DNA of 64,000 nt. It comes from Perognathus longimembris pacificus. Lineage: Eukaryota > Chordata > Mammalia > Rodentia > Heteromyidae. Shown piece after piece: positions 38,501-48,900 of the stretch; the stretch's first letter is position 1; every line of letters begins with the position of its first letter. The position numbers and the translations under genes were made by a program. The stretch covers positions 28,608,301 through 28,672,300 of the forward strand of contig NC_063170.1 in the NCBI RefSeq assembly GCF_023159225.1, given 5' to 3'. The notes beneath the pieces were generated by a model. The model saw only the letters and a program-made list of their open reading frames with translations. It ran no database searches and was not told the DNA's origin.

Positions 38501-41500
38501 GCTGCAATGAACATTGTTGTGCTGGTGGCATTACTGTGATTTTGTTTGTGGTCTTTTGGATAGATACCCAAAAGTGGGGCTGCTGGGTCATAGGGGAGTT
38601 CTATATTTAGCCTTCTGAGGAATCTCCATACTGCTTGCCAGAGTGGCTGACCCAGTTTACATTCCCACCAACAATGAAGTAGGGTTCCCTCTGGCCACAT
38701 CCCCTTCAACATTTATTATTGTTAATTTTCTTGATAAAGGACTTTCTTACTGGGGTGAGATGGAATCTCAATGTTGTTTTGATTTGCATTTCTTTTATGG
38801 CCAGTGATTTAGAGCATTTTTTCATATGTCTCTTGGCCATTCTCATTTCCTCATCAGTGAAGTCTCTTTGTAAGTCTTTAGCCCACTTGATGAGGGGGTT
38901 ATTGGTTCTTTGTGGTTTTGTTTTGGAAGAAGGTAATTTTTTTAGTTCTGCATATATTTTAGAGATGAGGCCTTTGTCTGTTGAATGTCCGGTAAAGATC
39001 TTCTCCCATTCTGTGGGCTTTCTGTTTATCTTGCGAGCTATGTCCTTTGCCGTGCAGAAGCTCTGCAGTTTGATTTGTAGCCTTTCTGGGTCTTTGTTAA
39101 GGAAGTGCCATCCTGCGCCAAGGAGCCCAAGTGTTTCTCCTACTCCTTCCTTCAGTGTTTTCAGGGTGTCTGTTTTGATTTCAAGGTCTTTAATCCATTT
39201 GGAATTGATTTTGGTGCAGGGTGATATATAAGGATCTAGTTTTAGTTTGTTGCATGTGTTGAGCCAGTTTTGCCTGCACCACTTGTTAAAGAGGCTTTCT
39301 TCCAAACTATTGTTTTAGCTCCTTTATCAAAGATTAAGTAGGTGTAGTTCTGTGGGTTCATTTCTGGGTCTTCAATTCTGTTCCATTGGTCTTCAGGCCT
39401 GTTCCGGTGCCAATACCAAGCTGTTTTTATTACTATAGCTTTATAATACAGCTTGAAGTTGGGTATTGTAATTCCTCCAGTGTTGAACCTGGGTAACTGC
39501 AGTCGTAATCAGGACACGGGGGATGCAAGGCAAGTGAACCAATGCATACTTTATTCCAAGAGGGCCAGGGTTTATATAGGGTTAGAAACCAATTTTACAA
39601 TTACAGGGTAAAAGATCAATACAGCATGACATTTGTCTCAAATACAAAAGTGGAGGAAATTTCCTACTGTGAGGGCAGGAACTTGGTACAAATGCCTTTC
39701 TAATTACAGGAGGTAGTGACTACAAAGATTGTTGATATCAAAACAAGGAACTGTATACAACTGAGGTAGAATTATAATTATCTCCTAGCTACTATCTCAT
39801 CAAACTTGACTTCTCCAAATACTTGTGAAAATAACAGTGAGGAGACTTTCCTGTTTATAGTGAGAATCTAGTGAGGAGACTTTCCTGTTTATAGTGAGAA
39901 TCTAGTGAGGAGACTTTCCTGTTTATAGTGAGAATCTAACATTAAAGGCAGCCGGTCAAGCAAGTCTCCTCAAGGAGACTTGCTAAGCAGGGGGAAAAAG
40001 GAGATTCTCACAACAAGTGGCTTCCTTTGGCCGGCAAACACCAGAAACTCCTTACTGGGAATGTGTTCCCAAGGGCCTATTAGTGTGCTAATGAGGCATC
40101 AGAGTAACTGTGCCGGGCCTAAATTTTTCCACTGGTTGGAGACTTTAATTCTCCAACACTCCAGCACTGTTCTTTCTGCTTAGGAGTGTTTTTGCTATTC
40201 TAGGTCTTTTATTGTTCCATATAAATTTCTGGATTGCTTCCTCTATTTCATTAAAAAATGGTGTTGGGATATTAATGGGTATTGCATTGAATTTGTAGAT
40301 AGCCTTTGGCAATATTGCCATTTTGATTATATTAATCCTCCCAATCCAGGAGCATGGGAGGTTTTTCCATTTCCTTAAGTTCTGACTTAATTTCGTTTTT
40401 CAAGCTTTTAAAGTTCTCATCCAAGAGGTCTTTCACTTCTTTGGCTAAGGTTATTCCTAGGTATTTTATGTTTTGGGGGGCTATTGCAAAAGGAGTTGCT
40501 TTCCTGATTTCAGCCTCGGTCTTCAGGTCGTTAGCATAGAGAAAGGCCGTTGATTTTTGAAGGTTTATTTTATATCCTGCAACTTTGCCAAAGTTTTGGA
40601 TCAGCTCTAGAAGCTTGGGGGTAGAGTCTATGGGATAGGTATAGGATCATGTCATCTGTGAAGAGAGAAAGTTTAACTTCATCTTTTCCTATTTGGATCC
40701 CCTTTATATTTTCTTCTTGCCTAATTGCTCTGGCTAGGAATTCTAGTACTATGTTGAAGAGCAGGGAGAGAGTGGACATCCCTGCCTTGTTCCTGATTTT
40801 AAAGGGAATGGCTTTAGTTTTTCACCATTTAGAGTTATGCTTGCTGTTGGTTTGTCATAAACTGCCTTTATTATATTCAGGAATGTTCCCTGGAATCCCA
40901 GTTTTTCCAGGGCTTTTAGCATAAATGGGTGCTGGATTTTATCGAACACTTTTTCCACATCCAGAGATAAAACCATGTGGTTCTTTAGCTTGCTCTGGTT
41001 GATGTGGTGGATTACATTAATTGACTTGCGTATATTAAACCAACTTTGCATCCCTGGGATGAATCCAGTTTGATCGTGGTGTATGATTTTTTTGATGACC
41101 TGTTGAAGTCAATTGGCCAGAATTTTGTTGAGAATTTTTGCATCTATATTCATCAGGGAGATATAAGGACAGATTTTTTTAAAAAGATTTCTAAGGAGAT
41201 ATTTCCTTAGAGTCCTGGAAAATCCCAGGAAAAGTTGGTTCTGCTATATTTCCTTATATTGATATCTTCTAAAAATCCAAGTAATATTTTAGTACTTATA
41301 TTCATTTTTTGTACATAAGTTCAAATCTTATCATATTATCTTTGACACAAATCAGCTTTTCAAAAGTACTGCCTTTTTTTTTTTCTGGTCAGTAGTGAGG
41401 ATTGAACTCAGGGCTTCAGGCTTGTTGTGCACGTGCACAAAAGCCACACTTTTGATCCTCTGCTTTTTGTGTTTTTCAGATAGCATCTCCCATTTTTGCC

Positions 41501-43473
41501 TGAAGTAGCTCCAGACCACAGTTCTCCTGCTTCTGGCTCCTGAATAGCTGGGGTTACAGGCATATACCACCAGCCAAACTATTTTTAAGAGAATTGTTTC
41601 CTGGTCTGGCCTTGAACCATGCTCTTTCTATCTCTGCATCCCAACTAGCTGGGATTAGAAACATGTGCCACCTCACCTGGCTTTTGCTTAATGTTAAGTT
41701 GCCCTTCATAGATGAGCAGGACCACTTAGCCTCTCTGACTACTCCCTTTACTCACATTAATCACCTGTGTTAAGAAAATATAACAACATATTCATACTGC
41801 CCAGCCATAGCTAAGTATAATGTTTATGTAACAAAGATGTATAGTCTACAAAGCAATGGTATATCTTTTGTGCTCATGAACAAAACAAAAATGTAGCCTT
41901 TGTATCTTGATTCATAAGCTGTATAATTTGTACAACTCCCAAATCTGAAAGTATAAAGATGTAGCAGTAAGGTATTATCATATGTTTTTCTTGATAAATT
42001 TGAAAATTAAATTTTTCCTTTACTTATAGCTCAAGATATTATATTATTTTTCTCTTTATTCTGTATTAAAATCCTGACTAATTGTGACCATATACAAATG
42101 GTGTTATAGCTATAATATTAAAAAGATTTTAAGTTGTCAGTTGTTAAGTTGGATTTTGAAGCCAGTTTGCCCACCCAGCTTTTATACCTGTCGATGCTCA
42201 TTTATTTAACATCATACAAGGTAATGTTTGTAGTACTATGAAGACACAAGAGTGAATGAAATAGTCTGTTCTATAGGATCTTGTAAGATCCTGTGAAATA
42301 GAACTATGACAAAGACAGCATTGATTGTGGGGTACAGGTCCTGGAAAAGAGATACTTCAGAAGAAATGTTAACTGAGTTTGCTATTCTACCCCAAGGCCA
42401 CAGAATGAGCAATGGCATCAAAGGAAAGCTCGTTCAGACCCTGGAAGCAATTGTAGAAAGCAGAGGAAAACAAGCCAGGAAAGGAATGGAAGCCCCAATG
42501 CAAAGGCTAAATGTAGGCTTTATCTTCTAGGCATCCAGGTGTTGTGTATTACACAGTGACTTGGCAGAGCTGTGCCTTTGATCGAGTGTGGAGGCCAGTT
42601 AAGAGGTTACTTCCAGGGCTGGGAATATGGCCTAGTGGCAAGAGTACTTGCTTCCTGTACATGAAGCCCTGGGTTCAATTCCCCAGCACCACATATACAG
42701 AAAACAGCCAGAAGTGGTGCTGTGGCTCAAGTGGCAGAGTGCTAGCCTTGAGCAAAAAGAAGCCAGGGACAGTGCTAATGCCTTGAGTCCAAGCCCCAGG
42801 ACTGGCAAAAAATAAAAATAAGATAAAGTGTTTTTAAAAAAGAGGTTACTTCCACAGACAAGGTGGGAAACCATGGTCAGAACCAAACACTGACAGGACA
42901 GAGAAAAGTTAAGGACACAGAGTCATCAAGATTTGGTGACTGATCTAGAAAATTAAGTTGAAGTTAAATGAGTCAGAAACCTACAACTTTGAGTCAGACT
43001 AATTTGGAAAGTGAAAAGTGAGCAGATGAGAATGGACAAGTGTTCAGCTAGTTTGGACTTAGCTTCACAGGGTGTCAGAAGTGTCAAGACACCAGCTGTG
43101 GTGCTGGCCATGGATAAACTGTGCTGCTGATGCTTCTTAATGGATATGACATGAGCTTGTTTCTAAATTGTTTTAAAATTTTTAATTTGAGAACTATTTT
43201 TAACTTAAAAAACAAAGCCAGCCATAAGAAGGTTGTTTCAGCATTCAGACAACTACAGCTCAGTGCTTGTACAAAGACTTCACTAAGCAGAAACCTCTGC
43301 CTTCTTGCTCTCCTCTTCAGTTTCATTCAATACCTACCTGTGCCCTGGTGTTACACTACCCTTACCCAGACACCACTACTCAGTTCCTGTAATGTGATCA
43401 CAAGCTGATGGATTGTTCTGTAATTGTAAAACTGCACCCTGGATTTTAGATGCTAGTGTGACATAAAGAATGT

Positions 43474-43516
<43 letters not shown>

Positions 43517-45915
43517 ATGTAAAGTAGCTGAATGCTGGTATCTCATGTCTATATTCAGTTACTTAGGAGGCTGAGATCTGAGGATCCAGGTTCTCAGCCA
43601 GCCCAGGCAGACAAATCTGAAACACTCTTATCTCCAGCTAACCAGCAAAAAGCCAGAACTGGAGGCATGCTCACTGGTAGAGTACCAACCTTGAGCAAAA
43701 AATCATCTGAGGGTGTGTGTGAGGCCCTGAGTTCAAGCCCCAATAAAGAAAGGAAGGGAGAGAAGGAGGGAAGAAAAAAAGAGAGGATGTAAGGTATCTC
43801 TTTGGTACTTCATATTAGTTATATAGGACAATGAGAATATTTTGGATGCTCTTTTAGAGCTCCTAGTACTACCCACATAATAGGGGATTTGCCAGACAAA
43901 CCCAGCAATCCCAGTACATATGTGTATTCATAACTAAGACTGGTTGAGCAGAGGGATGCACTATGAGATCAGCAAGGGGAAAACACTGTCAGCCAGGTGA
44001 AAATCTACACAGGCTTCCTTGTGTGAGAGCACAAGGAGAGCCATGAGGACACTCTGAACCTGCTGTTTATTCAGTGGGACGTATGCAAGGCTTCTGCCAA
44101 AGAAATCCACTAGAGACTCCGCATCCACACTTGCATTAGCATCTAGTCACATAGGCACCTTTTGCCTTTCATATACCAAAATTCCTGGCTGCCAGAAATA
44201 AAGCAGGTGTTTCACATAAACAGAATTACTCATACAAAAAGTAAGCACAATGAACTACCTTTATCTGGTTAAAAGCCACATTCGCAGATACCAGCCAAGT
44301 GCCAGTCTTCCAAGAAGCAGGCCTGTCAGGTCAGCTCTTGTCTGCACAGATGTGTCTATACAGTGCTGTGTTAAATTAACTACACCAGTAAAACGATTTC
44401 ACTTTTTCCTTGCTCACAGTTTTTAGAACATGTCTTATTTTGCACAACACTAGTCTAAATGTTATAAGAAATTCTTTTCCAATATGGTTTTTTTTTTTTT
44501 TTTTTTTTTTTTTTGGCCAGTTCTGGGGCTTGGACTCAAGGCCTGAGCCCTGTCCCTGGCTTCTTTTTGCTCAAGGCTAGCACTCTGCCACTTGAGCCAC
44601 AGCGCCACTTCTGGCCATTTTCTGTATATGTGGTGCTGGGGAATCGAACCCAGGGCCTCATGTATATGAGGCAGGCACTCTTGCCACTAGGCCATATCCC
44701 CAGCCCCCCAATATGTTTTTGTTATGGTATTTTCTACACATATACTGATGGATTTTTCTCATCTTTATATTAAGTAATTATATGTAAGATTAAATTGTAA
44801 TCTACAGTAGATGTCATCTCATATCGCAAACTTAGTTTTATTGACCAAGAACAAGAAGAAAATTGCTCCTCCAAGAAAGTATAGTCAAAATAAGGGGATT
44901 TCATAATATTTTATAAAACAAAGGCCAACCTGGTAATCTCTATTTGATAAACACACTTCAGAGTTTAAGAGGATGGATTTTTACTTACCATTAATTCAAA
45001 TTGTTGATTTTTTTCCTTTGTCTGTTGTTAACAAGTTATAATAGTTATGCAACTACACTTGAAAACAGTATTTAACACGTTCTATAAATGGGCTAATTTT
45101 GCATGAGAGATTAGCTTCATGTTACCTAGTATCAGATTGAGTTGTGGCTTAAATAGTACAACTCTAATAAAATGGATGATGTAGAAAAGCAAGTAGGATA
45201 TTGTTTAACTTCTCTAATACATACCTCACTCTGTAAGGAAAGATAAGGTTTTAGGAAAATTATTTGTAGGACTAGAACTGTGAAGGCAGCAGAGCTATTT
45301 TTGTTAGAGCAAATCCATATGTGATGTTTAGTGGTGTATTTCAAACAGGTCACATTGCGAGCTCTGTTGAAGGACAAAGCCATTGTTCAACTTTATGGAA
45401 TGTAGAGTTCCCACCCTCCTCTTCTCCCTATGACCCAGTTGTAAGGCAGGACATAAAATGTTCACACTGAAGTAGAGAGCAGTTTAAAACTGACATCATT
45501 TTTGTTATTTGTCCCTCACTCATAAAAACTTACAGCTCAGCTATTTAATAGGGTTTTGAACCAAAGCAGTTCTTATTAGCATTCCATATCAGTAACTAAT
45601 ACCTTTATTCTTATTTTAAACAGTTATACTGCTCCAATGAGAAGCCATAAAACTTTTATAACTAAATATTCTACAAAGCAAATCTGACAGTATCAGTGCT
45701 GCTTTCTAAATAGTTTTTAATAATAATGAGAATAATTATAAAGAATCTGTAATAAACCAGGTGTGGTTCATGCCTACCATACTAGGTACTCAGGAGGCAA
45801 AAATGCAGGACTATGGCAAACAGCCCAGTCCTATCAAAAAAATAACCTAAAGCAAAAACATCTGGGAGAGGTTCAAGTGTCTTGGCTCACAAGTGCAAGG
45901 CCCTGAATTCAAACC

Positions 45916-45955
<40 letters not shown>

Positions 45956-48900
45956 CTAATAAAAATTAAGGATATATTCTTCTCATTGTTCAGTTGATAA
46001 GGAAACATGGAGCAGAAAAGTTATAAAGTTACCAAGAGTTGAAGCTATAAAGAGCCATCAAAGTAGAGTCACAAAGTTCTAAGAAAATCAGAACGTCAAA
46101 GAGCCACAGTGCTATTTCTAGCCTCATTTGCTTTGTCTTAAAAATAGTTTATCACCTGGATGCCAGTGGCTATAATCTCAGCTGCTTGGGAGTATGAGAA
46201 TGGGAGGATTATGTTTCAAGGCCAGCCCAGACAGGTATGTCCTTGAAACCACCTATAGCTCCACCCATAGCTGAGTGCAATGGCCTGTGCCCGTCATCCC
46301 AACATAAAAGGGAGGCTGAAACAGAGTATCCTGGTACCAGGCAAGCCTGGGAAGAAACATCCAGAAGACTTCATCTCTATAAGGTGGGAAGCTAGCTGTG
46401 ATGGTGTTTTGTGATCCCAGTGACTATGACTAAAAGTAGATATATGAAAACTCAGGTGCCCAGGTGGGAAGCAAGGCTATATCCTGGCGATGGGGTGAAA
46501 AATAGAGCTAGAGGCATGCCTCAGCCATACTGTACCATCTTAGCAAGGACAAAGCCCTCGGTTCAAGTCCCAGAATCACAACAACAATAAAAAGACAGGC
46601 AGCAGAGCTATTTTTGTTAGAGTAAATCCATATGGGATGTTCAGTGGTGTGTTTCAAACAGGTCACATTGCAAGCTCAGTTGAAGGACAAAGCCATTGTT
46701 GAACATTATGAAATTTAGAGTTCCCACCCTCCCCTTCTCCCTATAACCCAGTTGTAAGACAGAACATTGCTGTACATTGCTGATTTCCATGTTGTTAAGT
46801 CCTTACCTGTTTTAGACTGCAAATCACTCAGGGTTACTATAAATGAACTATAGTAGTTAAATAGGCAGCGAACATTGAAAACTGTTTAGTCATATGTAGA
46901 CAAGCATGCCTAGACTCAAGGGAGGAACAAATCTCAGTCCACAATGTGGAACCACTGACTGAGAACCTGCTGCTATGGAGCTCTGGTGGCTCTTTGACTC
47001 TCTGACTTTCTTAGATCATTATGTGACTATACTTTCATGGCTCTTTATAACTTTTCAAATGTTTCTGCTCCACCGCTCCTCGTTATCTGGGGCTCTGTCT
47101 CAAGGAGAAATTATGTTTGCATCTAATAGCAAAGCAGTTCGGAATATTCTCTACTACTTAAATCTATCAAATTATATTTGGAGTTTCTTAGCACCCAATA
47201 AATTCTTATTTTTCCAGCCCACATTCAGAATCAGTTGAGAAAAAGAACAAAAAGGGATGCAAAAATGATAACAGAATGCATTCTTTAACCTGGAGTCTTT
47301 ACTGAAGAAGGGAAAATGCTCAAGTCATGAGTATATTTTTAAGAGACCTGTTTATGTTTATTAAGAAAAAGATGATATTTAGCAGGAAAACCTACTTATT
47401 TAGTAGTCCAGTAAAGTTTAATTAATTTCTTTCATCTTGAAAAATAGTCTTTAAATATATATACATCTGAAAAATATTTTGAGTTTGTCAGTTCAATAGA
47501 GAGCAATATTTCATTCTTCTTCCTCGATAAAGCATACATTTTCTAAAACTCAAAATTATAGTCTGTGCCAGGTGCTAGTAGCTTACTCCTGTAATCCTAG
47601 CTACTCAGGATGCTGAGATCCACACACGCCACAAATTGAGGTGCGGCTCAAGTAGTAAAGCACTAGCCTTGAACACTAAATCTCAGAAACAGTGCCCAGG
47701 CCCTGAGTTCAAGTCCCAGAAAAGGAAGAGAAGAGGGAGGGAGAAGGGAAAGGTGGGAGGGATGAACAAAGGAAGAAAGGAAGGATGTGATCTATATTCC
47801 ATATATTCTTATAGCCGTTATTTTTTTAAGTTCTTTAAATTATATCACTATATAGTCAATGTTTTTTCAGTGTTTTTGTTTCTTGGTTCCTGGTCTTGAA
47901 CACAGGTGTTCACTTGGCTTGCTTGCTCAGCTGGTATTCTACCACTTGAGCCACACTTTCAGCCCAGCTTCTGCTTGTTATTTTGGAGATGGAGTCTTGT
48001 GGACTTTTCTGCCCAAGCTGACTTTAAAACATTGTCTTTCAAGTCTTAGCCTCTCAGTAGTTAACTATCATCTTTAAAGTTTTGAAAGATTGGCCAAACT
48101 ATATAGAATCTCATAACTTTAGGAAATACATTAATGTTGTCATTGTATTTAAAATGACCTTTTGGTGGCCAGCATAGAGAAGTTTGTATGAGGCCAGAGA
48201 CATGACTCAACTGGTAGAATACCTGTTTAGCAAGATCAAGGCCCTGAATTCAAACCCCAGCACTACCAGAAAAAACAAAAAGGAGTTTGTGTGAGCCAGC
48301 ATCAAAGACCTTGTCTTCCTGATTTTGTAGAAGAATGTGTTCATAGATAAGCCTTAGAGGCAAAAAATTTGCTCTTATAAAGTGAAATATAAAATAAGTC
48401 AGGATGGATTTGTCATCTGTATATCTTTCTCAACAGTGTCCTTTTTTCATTTTCCTATAGCTCCTTGCACAAGCGGCACTTTTTTCTGCCATAGCAACAT
48501 GTGCATCAACAATTCCTTAGTGTGCAATGGTGTTCAGAACTGTGCATACCCTTGGGATGAAAATCATTGTAAAGGTGAGTCCAGTGCTAAGGCCAACTTT
48601 TTTGAGAAGACTGGATCTTGCCTTTTATTACAGAAGGCTGAAAATGCCCTTCTCTACAGTGTGCTAGCAGCCACTTTAGCAGAAGTGAGGACAAGTGATA
48701 TAATAACTTATTAAAATGGAGAGTAGACCTCAGCAATGTGGTCAGAGCATAGAAAAATACTTCTCAACAAAATCACTTTGTGTTTACAGAGTATGTTTTT
48801 ACCTTAAGTTGTTCAAAAGTGCATTGTTATTGTCTGCTCTTATTTTCTTACTGTTTTTGAAACTTGACATTTGTATTACAATGCTGCTTTACCTAGTTGT

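Larger units (their letters stand above)
38272..41051 (-). pseudogene. L1 ORF2 remnant (reverse transcriptase to C-terminus)
   Basis: Successive minus frames: 40749-41051 (RT fingers/palm, ends [12 protein letters not shown]), 40570-40779 (palm with [12 protein letters not shown]), 38706-39305 and 38272-38712 (C-terminal domain with HCWWEC and PKDHKQN). Frame changes separate them, and an LTR sits between the palm and the C-terminal parts. The catalytic box reads FTDD where FADD is found in the + strand copy. Confidence 0.9.
37751..41164 (-). mobile_element. younger L1, 5'-truncated, with 16-bp TSD, split by an LTR
   Basis: Minus-strand L1 with its T-run (A-tail complement) at 37752-37760. 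The target sequence AAGGACAGATTTTTTT is present at 37743-37758 and again at 41165-41180. It holds the reverse transcriptase core to the 3' UTR, about 2.7 kb of L1 once the 678-bp LTR (39481-40158) is subtracted. It closely matches the + strand L1 at 60440-63180, so the two belong to the same or close subfamilies. Confidence 0.92.

Noticed and set aside
39837..39938. Regular 34-bp repeats resembling a CRISPR array
   Set aside because: The units abut with no spacers and lie in a retroviral LTR of a mammalian genome.
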